Source: Chytriomyces cf. hyalinus JEL632
Taxonomy: Eukaryota; Chytridiomycota; Chytridiomycetes; Chytridiales; Chytriomycetaceae
Length of the DNA: 64,000 bases
Direction: 5' to 3'
Assembly: GCA_025435555.1 (NCBI GenBank)
Contig: JAIWWG010000024.1
Coordinates: 248,001 to 312,000, forward strand
The translations under genes were made by a program, and so were the position numbers. Positions 33,074 through 43,966 of the stretch are shown piece after piece. The notes beneath the pieces were generated by a model. It made no database searches, was not told the DNA's origin, and saw only the letters and a list, made by a program, of their open reading frames with translations. Every line of letters starts with the position of its first letter. The first letter of the stretch is position 1.

Positions 33074-34797
33074 TCACTTTTTCAAACGCGCCATCATTTC
33101 CCCAAAACTTTCTCCGGCTTTGATGGTATCCACACGTCCTCCAAGGATATACGGCCTCAACCGCTCTGGAATGTGAATATCTCCGTTCGCTTTTTGATGA
33201 GTTTCAAGAAGTGCGATAATGAGACGCGGAATAGCAGCTGCAGTTCCATTCACAGTGTGAACGTAATCCAGATTTGAATGACTGCCCGTGTTGTCTGTGG
33301 ATTTTGATGATTGTGCTTGACCCCCACTGGAAAAGTTTCGGATATTCAGGCGGCGGGATTGGTAATCTGTACAGTTACTTGTGCTTGAAATCTGGCAATA
33401 CAATCATTTTTTTTAACCCTTGATTCTTGTCAAAGATTGAGGTTGGATGTTTTACCTCGCCCCAGCTATTTCGTCCAGGCATCCATGCCTCCATGTCGTA
33501 CTTTTTATACGCAGGCGCACCAAGCTCTTCCGTCGGCATATTAAGGATTCTACAGGAGAGTTTGAATCAAAATGAGTCAAACATAAAGAGAACATTGCGC
33601 TTGCGCGAAACAAACGCACCTGAAACAAATCTCCAACCCTTCAAACAAACTCTTTTGAATATCCTTAAACTCTTCCATCATACTGGAACTCCTCTCAAGA
33701 CCTCCCTCACCACCGGCAACGATCCCAAACATTTCCACTTTACTAAACTGATGCACTCGGTATAATCCGCGATTTACTCCTCCAGCTAGGCCTTCTGCGC
33801 GAAACGCTCGCCCCAAACCAACATACTTGACAGGAAGTTCTGCAGGCTTAAATACTTCGCCAGCATGCATCGCCGCCAACGGAAACTCTGCCGTCGCGGC
33901 CAAACAAAGTCGAAGCGGATCGTACCCGGCTTTCAAATGGTCCGCGTCCAAGTGTGTGCTCAGAAAATACGTTTGCGGGTCCTGAACATTGGCGCGAGGA
34001 CTGAATCCGCAAGCTTCAAGAACTTCATGGCGGATCACGTCTGGAGGACAGATTGGCGTGAATCCATGTTCTTGGATACACGTGTCAATGGCGTAACGAG
34101 AGAGAGCAAGTTCCATCAATGCTCCAAAGTTTTTTAAAAAGTAAAATCCGGATCCAGAGACTTTTGAAGCACGCGTAAAGTCAGCGATTGAATGCAGTGT
34201 GCAGAGATCGACGTGTGATTTGAATTGGTCCGGAGCCATACCGTCCTGAGCAGCGGGTTGAGTTCCGACAATTTCGAGTACTTCTGCTTTATTTTCGGGT
34301 CCAATGGGTACAGTTGGACATGTGTCGTTTGGCAAATGGCGAGCTTCTTCATACAGTTGGGCATCGAGGGAAGTAATCTCGGCTTCGTTTGCTGATATTT
34401 CCGATTTGAGAGCGAGTGCTTTTCCTTTCATCTCGGCCAGTAAAACAGTGTTCTTTTGCTTTGCCAGACGTGCCATTTCTGAAGAAAGAAGGTTGCGGTC
34501 TTTTCGAAGATTTGATGCAGAATGATCGAGGGCAATGCGTCTGCGAATATGCATGAATAAAAGATACGGAAAACGTTTTCCTCATCATCGAAAAACTGGG
34601 CAAGTCCTCAACAACCTGTCGTACAGATCGGCAACAGTCGTTGGCGCAGTGTCGGCTCCTTTCAGGTTACGGTTTCGCATGTTTTCAGTCATCTCGACCA
34701 CTCGTGCGCGCATTCGCTTATAGTCCAAGTGTGCGTTGAAGGAGCGCTGGGAAGTTGCAGCCTTGCTTGTTGCGGCGTTTGTGGTCAGTCGCCGCAT
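33074..34797 (-). CDS. Seryl-tRNA synthetase, probably mitochondrial
   Basis: Four exons (34797-34616, 34540-33620, 33549-33456, 33391-33074) give 504 aa. A basic N-terminus ([20 protein letters not shown]) looks like a mitochondrial presequence. The helical arm that grips the tRNA(Ser) long variable arm spans about 65-130. Class II motifs are visible: motif 1 region [11 protein letters not shown] (about 219-229), motif 2 [20 protein letters not shown] (304-332) and motif 3 [12 protein letters not shown] (about 444-455). It charges tRNA(Ser) with serine using ATP. Motif 3 has VNGTAA where LNGSGL/A is common. Mitochondrial location is inferred from the presequence. Confidence 0.92.
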
Positions 34798-35254
34798 TTT
34801 TCGTTTTTGCAAATATTTACGCTGGGTTTTATTTTTATCAAGTTGAATAAATGCAGCAGCCTTCTTTGTTCACAAGACGCCTTCTTTCTGAGACGCATTT
34901 CTTTCAACGAGTCCTCAGCTGCTTACGACACTTTCTGCGCAAGACTCCCCTTCAACAAGACGCAACTGCAGCTTGACTGATGTGATCTGATCCAAGCACG
35001 TGAGTCCGAACCTCTTTGTCCGATACCAGTCGCCTCGTCGCGTATGCTGCCACTGCTGTCTGCGTGTCCCAGGCACCTGTGTTTATGAACCGCTCAAAAT
35101 GTTTTTGAAAAACGTGCTGAGAAATTCAGAAATTCAGAACCAAGACCAGCGCATCTCCGAAACCCTTAATTCAATAAGTGTGACAAACGCCCGCCGTAAA
35201 ACTCCAAATAAAAACAGGAACTCCCCGCGCCAAGTCTCACACAAAAAAGTAACC

Positions 35255-36109
35255 ATGAATTCATCCGCTGCCAGATTTGATCCGACTCGTCATCCGGACG
35301 GCACCTTCAACTACGAGGTCTCTCCCTTCGGCGAGCAGCCACGAGTCTCGTTGGCTGCTATTGCCGCTGCCGTATATACTATCCTGTTTGCCATCCATCT
35401 CATCCAAGGCATCCGGTACAAGACTTTCTACATGGCCGCTGCCATTGCCGGCGCCTTCTTTGAAGCCGTTGGATACTTCTGCCGCATCGTCAGCATCAAC
35501 GATCCTTTCAGTATTCCCATGTACAGCGCCCAGTACAGTTTCATCGTCGTCAGTCCCGTCCTTGTTGCTGCCACACAGTACGTCATGCTCGAGAAGGTCA
35601 TGCATCACAGCTACCCAGAGGCTTCCCCAGTCAAGCACACTCTCATTACTAGAACATTTGTGATCAGTGACGTAATTGCCTTCTTTGTCCAAGTTGCTGG
35701 GTCCTCGATTCTGTTGAGCGATCGAACCAAGACGGACTTGGGCCTTCGGATCATGATGGCGGGATTGGTAGTGCAAGTGATTAGTTTTGCTGTGTACCTG
35801 GGCATTGCAGTCATCTTTTACAAGAGGGCCAAGATTTTGGCGCAGGGCGGGAAGGCGGCGCTTGTGGACCGACAAGCCTGGCGCACCATCTTTATGACGC
35901 TGATGGCTTCAGGAATGATGGTGTTTCTGAGAAGTGTGTTTCGTATCATTGAGTTTTCGTACGGGTTTCGTGGGTTCATTGCTACGAACGAAGTGTACAT
36001 GTACGTGTTTGACTTTGGGTTGATGATGCTGGCGCTCTTGGCTTTCAACGTGAACCACCCGGGCGCGTTCCTGAGAGCGTCGCACGAGTTTGATGCGGAG
36101 CTCAAGTAG
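35255..36109 (+). CDS. RTA1-like membrane protein, first of a tandem pair
   Basis: Single exon, 284 aa, with seven hydrophobic segments. Family signatures are visible: FFEAVGYFCRI (helix 2-3), DVIAFFVQVAGSSIL, FLRSVFRIIEFSYGF and the NEVYMYVFD end. The RTA1 family is fungus-specific and includes lipid-translocating exporters (Rsb1) and stress-resistance proteins at the plasma membrane. The start ATG at 35255 was chosen because the paralogue at 36408 begins with the same pattern (TRHPDG, then NYE.SP.GEQPR). An upstream in-frame extension to 35000 is probably leader. Confidence 0.9.
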   Translation: MNSSAARFDPTRHPDGTFNYEVSPFGEQPRVSLAAIAAAVYTILFAIHLIQGIRYKTFYMAAAIAGAFFEAVGYFCRIVSINDPFSIPMYSAQYSFIVVSPVLVAATQYVMLEKVMHHSYPEASPVKHTLITRTFVISDVIAFFVQVAGSSILLSDRTKTDLGLRIMMAGLVVQVISFAVYLGIAVIFYKRAKILAQGGKAALVDRQAWRTIFMTLMASGMMVFLRSVFRIIEFSYGFRGFIATNEVYMYVFDFGLMMLALLAFNVNHPGAFLRASHEFDAELK

Positions 36110-36138
36110 TGACGCGACCGTGATGTTTTTTGTGATCC

Positions 36139-36144
36139 AATAAA
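36139..36144 (+). terminator. Poly(A) signal AATAAA of first RTA1-like gene
   Basis: AATAAA 30 bases after the stop codon at 36109. Confidence 0.5.
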
Positions 36145-36407
36145 CAGTATAACTTCAGACTGCAAATACATTCTGAATGGGCATCAAAGAACAAAGATAA
36201 ACCCGCTCTGTTCTTGGGATCTCAATGTTTTGATGACTCATACACTGAATCCGCGCTTTTGACAGCTGGTCTGACCCACGAATGTTTGTGAATTGTCGGC
36301 ATTGTTCAACGACTCCATCCCCACGATTATGAGTCCAGTTACTAACCTGGTCGTATAAGTACCAGCAGATCCTGGAAACATAAGCGCCATATCTACCACT
36401 TGCCGCC

Positions 36408-37253
36408 ATGACTGACAGAACCCACCATCCCGACGGTTCCATCAACTACGAAGCCTCTCCTTATGGCGAGCAACCCCGACTCATTCTCGCCCAAATAGCA
36501 GCTGGTGTTTTCGTACTGCTGTTCCTCGTCCACCTTGGCCAGGCCATCCGCTTCAAGACACGCTACATGGGTGCAGCCATTGCAGGTTGTTTGATGGAAG
36601 CGATTGGATATACCAGTCGATGCATCAGTATCGACAACCCCTTTCAAATCGCCACATATGCTTCACAGCATGGGTTGATTGTCATCAGTCCAGTTCTCGT
36701 GGCTGCCACACAGTACGTCATGCTTGAGAAGGTCATCCACCACAGTTACCCCGAGGCTTCCCCCGTCAAGCACACGCTCATTACAAAGGTGTTTGTAATT
36801 GGAGACGTGATTGCGTTCTTTGTGCAAATTGCTGGCTCGGGGATGCTGCTGAGCGACCCCAAAAACGCGGACTTGGGAATCAAGGTCTTGATGGCGGGTC
36901 TGGTTGTGCAAGTCATCAGTTTCGCACTGTACCTGAGCATTGCCACATTGTTTTACCTTCGCGCTATGAACCTGGTTGGCCACGCAAGCGCCGGGCTCGT
37001 TGACGACAACGCGTGGCGCACCGTGTTTGCTGCTTTGATGGTGTCTGGTGGTTTCGTGTTTCTCCGCAGCGTGTTCCGTATTGTCGAGTTTTCGTATGGA
37101 TTCCGAGGATTCATTGCCACGAACGAGATTTACTTGTACGTGTTTGACTTTGCGCTGATGGCGTTGGCGTTGCTTGCGTTCAATGTGTACCACCCGGGAA
37201 AGTACCTGCGCGCCAGAGTCACTGCCGAGTACAGGACCATGTCTTCCTCGTGA
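36408..37253 (+). CDS. RTA1-like membrane protein, second of a tandem pair
   Basis: Single exon, 281 aa, seven hydrophobic segments, clearly paralogous to the gene just upstream. Long blocks are shared, such as VLVAATQYVMLEKV.HHSYPE and FSYGFRGFIATNE. The key RTA1 motifs (EAIGYTSR, DVIAFFVQIAGSGML, FLRSVFRIVEF) are intact. The tandem arrangement, 298 bp apart and on one strand, suggests local duplication followed by divergence. Substrate unknown. Confidence 0.9.
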   Translation: MTDRTHHPDGSINYEASPYGEQPRLILAQIAAGVFVLLFLVHLGQAIRFKTRYMGAAIAGCLMEAIGYTSRCISIDNPFQIATYASQHGLIVISPVLVAATQYVMLEKVIHHSYPEASPVKHTLITKVFVIGDVIAFFVQIAGSGMLLSDPKNADLGIKVLMAGLVVQVISFALYLSIATLFYLRAMNLVGHASAGLVDDNAWRTVFAALMVSGGFVFLRSVFRIVEFSYGFRGFIATNEIYLYVFDFALMALALLAFNVYHPGKYLRARVTAEYRTMSSS

Positions 37254-37610
37254 GATCACGGTTCGTTTGCATGAATCCACTTGTTCATTATATTCTCAGC
37301 CACATTTCGAGTTCACTGTCTTCTATTTTAACGCTCCCGAAAAACACGCAAAACCAAAAAATTCGCCTTTGGGACCAAACAGACGCGCAGTGTTTGACAA
37401 GCAATTTAATATACTTTAGCCTGCAATAAAATAAACTCTACCGCATATCAAAAGAGTAAATTTTTTCATAAAAATTGTGCAACCAATTCGCCGGTAACGC
37501 GTTCCGAACCCTCGCTTCTCAAACTTGGCGCATCGGCAGTCAGATATGTCGCAGGAACCACGTGTAGCGCTTCATCCATGGTTTCATCGGTGCTCGCATT
37601 CTGAGTGTCC
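37254..37610. other. Intergenic between RTA1-like gene and IR2 right arm
   Basis: These 357 bases hold the 3' untranslated region of the second RTA1-like gene (AT-rich near 37420-37470). No ORF of interest or RNA gene is seen. Confidence 0.5.
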
Positions 37611-39056
37611 ATGCATGATTCCATGATTTTAACGCGTCTTTATTAGGCCTTCCAAATGTCAGTGCAATAACATGTGCGAATACAGTGCAGTACAGGATCA
37701 CTTGCTGACCGTCTTCATGACAGAGAGCAGCTGTGTGGCCATGCTTGACACGTCAGCAAAGTTTGAGGGAATCACAACTGTGGTGGACTCCTTGGCAATC
37801 TTTCCGAACGCGTCAACGTACTTTTCCGCAACACTCAGCGACACGGCGTCTTTGCCAGTGTCCCCATTCTCAGCAATGGCCTTGGCAATCTTGTCAATGG
37901 CCTCAGCCGCTGCCACTGCACGCATACGAATGGCCGCAGCATCACCATTGGCCGCGTTCATCTGAGTCTGCATCTCAGCCTCCGAGCGCAAGATCATTGC
38001 CTGCTTTTGACCCTCGGCATTGTTGATTGCGGCCTGCCGCGCTCCCTCGGACTCGAGAATATCTGCGCGCTTTTGGCGCTCGGCGCTGATTTGGCGGTGC
38101 ATTGATTCGAGCACGTTTGCTGGTGGATGCACATCGCGGATCTCGTATCGGAGACACTCGATTCCCCAGTCTTTGGCTGCCATGTTCATGGCGCGTGTGA
38201 TGTTGTGGTTTAGAAGAGTGCGTTCGGCCAGTGTCCGGTCCAGCGACAGCTGTCCAATCTCGCTTCGCTGTGAACGGATACAGGTCAGAAAACAAGTCTC
38301 GATTAAACGTTATCTATCTTCCTACCATGGTCGTCTGCGCAAGCTGCGTCACTGCAAACTCTGGGTCATCCACTCCATACGACGCCTTCATTGCATCCAC
38401 AATGCGGTAATACAGCACACCGTCGATCTTGATGGTCACATTATCCTGCGTGATTGCATTCTGCGGCACAATCTCAACCGCCGTCTCCTTGAACGACTGT
38501 ACATACTTGACCTGGTCAATGATCGGGACCAGGATCGCCAACCCTGGTTCAAGCTGCGTGTGGAACTTGCCGAATCGCTCGACAATGTATACGGACGCTT
38601 GCGGAACAAACATGACGATCGTGTTCCATGGTGGGGTTTGGCGGTTGATTCCGCGGCCCACGTTTGTTGGCATGTCGGAGTAGTCGGAGGAGGATGAGGA
38701 GTATTGCCTTCGCGGGATTGGTGTGTTGGGGATCTTGCTTGTAGGGATGTTCAAGATGCCTATGGAGCGGCTGGTCAAGAGCGCGGCGGGGACGCGCCGT
38801 TGTGCATGGAGAAGCCTGAATGACGCGGTTTGCATCAGTTGAGCACTTGCAAGTCTTTGCATGTTTTGTGTATATTGAGTGTGTGCGTGTGAGTTTTGTT
38901 TCTAGTGGTGGTGATGATGCAGCGGCGCTCATTTTATATGGCATGTTTGGTGCTGCGTGGGTTGCGACGTGGGTGTCAAAACATTGTTCGTTGGATTTAT
39001 TGGCGGACTTGGCTTTTTTTTATTGGGCAACCACGTTTCCCACTCCGCTCACTCAA
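37611..39056 (-). repeat. IR2 right arm (about 1.45 kb inverted repeat)
   Basis: Reverse complement of 28951-30383 with a net 17-base insertion (T-rich on this strand, near 39013-39030) and a 4-base deletion. The two arms enclose 7,227 bp with five genes. Confidence 0.92.
37698..38862 (-). CDS. Mitochondrial stomatin-like protein 2 (SLP-2), copy 2
   Basis: Exons 38862-38326 and 38267-37698 mirror copy 1 and give 368 aa. All features of copy 1 are kept: presequence, SPFH domain, coiled coil, intron position and sequence. Only residue 12 differs (Thr instead of Ala), the other exon differences being silent. The two genes converge toward the spacer. Complete retention of coding potential suggests both are expressed, or that the duplication is very recent. 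Confidence 0.92.
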
Positions 39057-39372
39057 GTTGCGTTATATCGGCCGATGCAACAACGACAGATGACCGAAAC
39101 CTCAGCCGTTATCCGGCAGCACACTCCCACAAAGGCGTACTCTCGGTTCCACGCGAACTCAAAGTAACATGACGGGACTTTTACCGGAGGAAGAATATCT
39201 ACATTTTATTTGACCGTACATACCAAAAAGTAACGCCAGCCAGAAACAGTTTGCTATCAAAAGCGGCAGGAACGACAAATCCATATGAATATACACGTCA
39301 CGGGTTGTGCGCCATCTTAAAAACGCATCCCATGTAAATAAACCAAACAAACAAATGCAACACATTTTTTGC
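39057..39372. other. Intergenic between IR2 and the SP-RING gene
   Basis: 316 bases, presumably the 3' untranslated region of the minus-strand SP-RING gene and the promoter of SLP-2 copy 2. No gene seen. Confidence 0.4.
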
Positions 39373-42066
39373 TTAATCCAGAATAATCGTTTCAATCACA
39401 CGCCCGTCTTCACACCGCGTTGCGACCACCGGAAATGTCGAAATTTGTTTGGCAAGGGCGGCATGGTCTCCAGTACGCTGTCGCTGCCTTACTGACGCCA
39501 GAGGTTCGTCATCGTCACTGTCCAACAGGCAAATGACTTGCCGCTTCTCCGGCACGCTCGAAGTTATTGCGGAAGCGGACGATGCGGTTGAAGTCGTGCG
39601 CGTTGGGGGAATAGGATCGTCGGATATAGTGAATGCAACTGAGGTTTGACCATTTGTAGTTGATGCTGTTGGTGGAGGAACGCTGTCAAAGTCGCAATCG
39701 CTACCATCTGATTTCACGATGCATTTTTGGGCGGTTGGGTATTTATCAAGCAGGCGAATCATGTCCAAGTCTAACATCAAGTCCTGCAAAAGTTCATATG
39801 GCGCTCATTTAGTACGCTCATTTAGTATCATGGAATATTGCCTGTAAAAAAATGACCTACCATTTGAGGAATGCGCTGATTGCAGATGATGCATTTCCAA
39901 GTGTCTTTCTTTTCATTAAACTGAAGAAAAGTCTGGGAACAGAAGTGCGTAAGGCATATTAAGTAATAAATCAAAGTTGAAAGGAAATCGCCTTCACCTC
40001 AGCGTCAAACGCCTGTCGATGCTTGCAATTTTTGCCTTTTGCTGGTGCAGATATCCGTTTCAGTGACAGAGGACATGAGAAAGTAATCGTTGAGTCCCCG
40101 CACTCCACGTCATCCTGATTCGCGTTATTGGCTGCCGAAGTATCCGTCGGTGGTGACTGCGCAATCATCCGAACGACAAGAGCTTTCAATACATCAATAC
40201 TACGAATGACTTTGGGCAACAGTAAACTTGCGTTCGCAAATTTATCAGCTGCTTTTGCCACCGGAGGGACAAGACCTGCCAAAAAATACTTCCGATATGA
40301 GTGTTCACGAAACGGGGGGCAATTGAAGCAGAATACGCAACGCTGATAAAAGTACCTCGAGCGGCGGCTACATTCTCATAAAGTTTCGAGACACATTCTG
40401 ACGCATCCAACCTCCTGTGAACGATAATTGCACAATGCGCTGCAGAAATCATGGCCTTTTGCGTGAAATTGACAGTCAAGGCGATTGTGGGTTGCCGATT
40501 CGCTGCATAATCGCGACGTATTATTGAAGAGTTGGATTTGAGCGCTTGAGTGATATCAATACGATCAGTCGACTGGGTTGGCAACAGAAGCCACAATGAG
40601 CAAAACCATCGCAGGAAAATGCTGATTTCAAAAGAAACTTACTGAGTGCACACTCCCTAAATTACTGCTGCCTGCTCCTCCCCCTAATGACAGAGTACAG
40701 AGTCCATTCGGCAAGCTCGATCCAGTCTCCCCAGGTCGCGGCTTCACATTTGACGAAAAGTGCCACCATATCAGAAGCCCATTTCGGACTTCGCTTTTTC
40801 CGTCCGGCGTTGGCAATGGCACCGAAAAATCAAATATCGTGTTGATCATTTCTCGGGTAAGCACAAACGAAGTTGTCCAGGGAGATGGTCTTTTGGCGTA
40901 GATTGATCCAGGTGTACTTGAGGTTTTCCAAATGGCAACCATATCTGTCGTCGCATGGTATGTAGTTTCGACACGGTTTAAGAGAAAAGAAATGTCTGGG
41001 GCAACCATTGGGGGTTTCGGAACCTTTGCGACTGGTGCTGATGGACGATTTACAGCCGATGTTGCGGTTAGTGGTGTTTTTGGAACTGATGACGCTACTG
41101 GAGCTCCTTTTGATGCGGGAGCTTCTTTTAATGCTGGAGCTTCTTTTAATGCTGCTGGGGCTCCTTTTAATGCTGGAGCTCCTTTCAATGCTGGAGCTGA
41201 TGATGGTGGAACTCCCTTTGATGCTGGAGCTGATGATGATACCGGAACTCCTTTTGATGCTATATCTCTTTTTGCAGCAGTTGTTGCGCCGTTTTGAGTT
41301 GCAGGAGCTTTTGTCGGTCCTGGCCATCCGTTTGCTTTGGCAATTGTCTCTCGACGTGACATTGCCTCTCGATATGACGCCAGACGTTCGTCAACAGCTT
41401 GCTGTGACATGTTTGGCACCGGTGTTGTAGATGGACGCGCTGTGGTTGATGGTGTGACTCCAGAAGGTTGAATTGCCTGACTTGCAGGTCGCGCTGATGC
41501 TGGGGGTTTAGACGGAGCAGGTGGAATGGAAGAAGGTTGAGTATGCCGTGCGATAATTGCAGCTCTTTCTTGCTCCATCATCGTGCGTTCATTCAATTCC
41601 ACAAATATTCTCAGGCTGTTCATGCGCCGTTCAATTTCTGTGGCTGCGAGGTTCGTTCTGAATGTTGCGCTGGCGTGGTGGTCAATGACTGTCAAGGTCA
41701 TGAACGAGTCAAAGAGCGCAGCTTTTGCATACTCAACCCATATCTGCGGGGTCAATACATCCGTTGTTAAGGTGGTGCGTTTTGAAAATCAACAGTAAAA
41801 AGAAGAGAAACAACCGCGCACAACGAAGCCGGTATAAGACAACGCACCTTTTTCGGACAACCGGAGCGCGGGCGCGGACTCGGCATGCAGTCGTTGTTGT
41901 TCATGCCGTATCCGCGAGCCTCGACATAGGAAATGACCATTTTGAGGTCTGCCAGGCGCATGTAACTGATGGATTGAAGCGAGACAAGATTCCCTGTGCA
42001 ATGCACGCCTTGTTGGCGAAGCGCACGCCAATCGGACACAGTCAGCCTTTCGAGCCTGGACCTCAT
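39373..42066 (-). CDS. PIAS/Siz-type SP-RING SUMO E3 ligase, paralogue A
   Basis: Six exons (42066-41848, 41743-40643, 40572-40356, 40275-39998, 39932-39861, 39783-39373) give 765 aa. The N-terminal 70 residues are SAP-like (MRLADLKMVISYVEARGYG). A Pro/Ala-rich middle carries short repeats. A PINIT-like region spans about 340-480 (WTTSFVLTREMI, then GLLIWWHFSSN). The SP-RING is at about 578-629 (CPLSLKRISAPAKGKNCKHR, FDAE, then WKCIICNQRI). A SUMO-interacting motif follows (VICLLDSDDDE, 712-722), and a second hydrophobic patch, IETIILD, ends the protein. It should transfer SUMO from Ubc9 to nuclear targets. Zinc ligands and CX2C spacing fit PIAS proteins. Confidence 0.85.
41095..41265 (-). 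repeat. Coding hexapeptide repeat (A-P-A-L-K-G type)
   Basis: An imperfect 18-bp unit (core AGCTCC..TTTAATGCTGG on the plus strand) is repeated about eight times inside exon 2 of SP-RING gene A, encoding APALKGAPALKGAPA-like sequence. It is likely to vary in length between strains. Confidence 0.75.
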
Positions 42067-42277
42067 GTTTTCAGTTTTTGTTGTTCGATTTTACTTTTGT
42101 GCTTTTATGGGAGTTTTAACAGCGGGGAAACCTCGGCCGTTTTGGTGGTGACTGAGGCAACAACGGACCCTTTTCCAGCGGCTGAAGGATGTTTGCCTTC
42201 TGATGATATCTCCGTGATATGTGGAGGAGTTGTCTGTTTGTTGAAAGCATTTCATTTTGCGTGTCAAGTATTTTACG

Positions 42278-42895
42278 ATGAAGGGCGTTGCTGTGCTATG
42301 CTATCATCACGTCGCTGTCGATCCCGATCCATCTGAGCATGACTGCGGTGCATCCACGCACTCCAGCGAGTCATGTGAAGCCAACCACCCAGCGCACACT
42401 CACAGCTCCATCCAATCCATCCACGGCCATTTTGTCAACCTCAACCCACAAAGCAGAAGCGACAACGCTCCTTCCATTGCATTGACCGCAGCGCCAGCGT
42501 CCAATCCGCCAGCCTCGCATCCATGCTGCTACAATAAGCGAGACACGCCCATTTTCTGGGACGTGGCTGTGCACAAGCACCAGAGCTCCAAACCCACTTC
42601 TTCGGCTCTTGATTCTTCAGCGCCAGATCTCATTATACCCAACATCCAGCAAATGCCGAGCGGAGGAGATGCACTGGTGCTTGATACCGACCATTCAGAC
42701 TGGGTGGTGAAAAGTCCGGACACGGCTTCAACCAACACATTCAGTTTTAGAACACGTATTCTCAAAAGCGGCGATGATGCGCAAGCTGCAATGCGCAAGT
42801 ACTTTACTTGGTTATTAGCAGCGTATCCCTCCGACACTGACTGGATTATTTGCATCGGAGACATGTGTATCGAAACGAAGAGCAAGGAGGAATAA
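42278..42895 (+). CDS. Hypothetical 205-aa protein
   Basis: Single exon from ATG 42278. The N-terminal half is His/Ser/Cys-rich and probably disordered (HDCGASTHSSESCEANHPAH). The C-terminal 70 residues look folded: DWVVKSPDTASTNTFSFRT, then AAMRKYFTWLLAAYPSDTDW and CIGDMCIETKSKEE. No family recognised. It sits head-to-head with SP-RING gene A (211 bp between start codons) and tail-to-tail with the first 7-TM gene. Confidence 0.5.
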   Translation: MKGVAVLCYHHVAVDPDPSEHDCGASTHSSESCEANHPAHTHSSIQSIHGHFVNLNPQSRSDNAPSIALTAAPASNPPASHPCCYNKRDTPIFWDVAVHKHQSSKPTSSALDSSAPDLIIPNIQQMPSGGDALVLDTDHSDWVVKSPDTASTNTFSFRTRILKSGDDAQAAMRKYFTWLLAAYPSDTDWIICIGDMCIETKSKEE

Positions 42896-43033
42896 AGTTG
42901 GCGCATGTTGGCCGTGAATACTCTCGAAAGTTCGTCTCTTCTTCTTCAGCGACGGAACAATAACGATGAGCGGCGGGCATGCTGCCAGAATGCATCATTT
43001 TCGAAACATTTTACTTTCCAGAAAGTTTCTCCC

Positions 43034-43966
43034 TCACAACAAAGTCCGTTGCCGCTCAATCCCCTCAGGCCTGCCTGGAAAAGTCGTATTCTTGCCGCGC
43101 TTAGGTCGAGTAATCGTCACGTTCAAACTCCCGTGACTAGGCAATTTCCCCGCCGTCAGCAACACAGACTGCAGCATGGACTTCTTCTCAAGCCTTTCGC
43201 CGAGGCTTTCATCGAACATAAGATCAAAGTTCACGGCCCGTGCCAAAACATAAGACTGAAACGCGTAAGCGAACCCAAGCCAAAACTGATTCACCCAGTT
43301 CACACCAGTATACACGGCAAATACGCTGGTTCCTACAATAACGATGCTACGGAGTAAGTTTCGCTGAATCAGTGCAAGAGAAATGTTCGATGTTCTTCCC
43401 AACCGCACTGCAGCGACAACAACATTCACCAGCGTCGCGAAGCAATCTGATACGATATCCCCTATACTGTAGTAGGCAGACATTGGATTCTGAATGTACT
43501 CGCAGAAGGGTATGTCTTCGTTAAAGGAGCCGTAACTTTCGTAGATATCGTACACCGCCCAGCCGAGCCTGTGCAGAACGATAATGACACTAATGTTCCT
43601 GACCCAGACGTGACGATTGGAGATTGTGTAGGCACAAAAAAGTATGTATATATCCGTGCTGAGAAAGACAAGATGCGATGAAACATTGCAGATGCGAGCC
43701 ATTGTCGCACAGGTGACTTGGTCATAGAATATAAAGAGGGAGGTGAGATTGTAGGTAATGTTTGCGCCGTTGTTGATGAGAAGCAGAAGCGGGACAAAGT
43801 ATTCGCCCCATTTGCGTTTGGGGAGGCCAATGCTTTTACGTGTGTAAAGCATGGCAAGTGCATTGCTGCAATTTTCAACCACAAGTCCAAACATGGCTGC
43901 CAGCAGAAATAGCTCAACCTGGTTGATATCGCCGGGATCGTCGGGGCTGTGGATCACGAAAGGCAT
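43034..43966 (-). CDS. Seven-transmembrane protein, paralogue 1
   Basis: Single exon, 310 aa, with about seven hydrophobic helices after a short acidic N-terminus (MPFVIHSPDDPGDINQVE). The loops and a basic C-terminal tail (LNVTITRPKRGKNTTF) fit a GPCR-like topology, but I recognise no named receptor family. Distinct conserved blocks shared with the neighbour are MARICNVSSH, LHRLGWA.YDIYESYG and YTGVNWVNQFWLG. The tandem arrangement in one orientation indicates local duplication. Confidence 0.75.
   Translation of the reverse strand: MPFVIHSPDDPGDINQVELFLLAAMFGLVVENCSNALAMLYTRKSIGLPKRKWGEYFVPLLLLINNGANITYNLTSLFIFYDQVTCATMARICNVSSHLVFLSTDIYILFCAYTISNRHVWVRNISVIIVLHRLGWAVYDIYESYGSFNEDIPFCEYIQNPMSAYYSIGDIVSDCFATLVNVVVAAVRLGRTSNISLALIQRNLLRSIVIVGTSVFAVYTGVNWVNQFWLGFAYAFQSYVLARAVNFDLMFDESLGERLEKKSMLQSVLLTAGKLPSHGSLNVTITRPKRGKNTTFPGRPEGIERQRTLL

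Noticed and set aside
35000-35254. N-terminal 85-codon extension of the first RTA1-like protein
   Set aside because: It begins with a non-family, basic sequence. The paralogue starts at the point matching ATG 35255.
41008-41430. Leu/Met-rich ORF that looks like membrane repeats
   Set aside because: It is an out-of-frame antisense reading of the APALKG repeat in SP-RING gene A.
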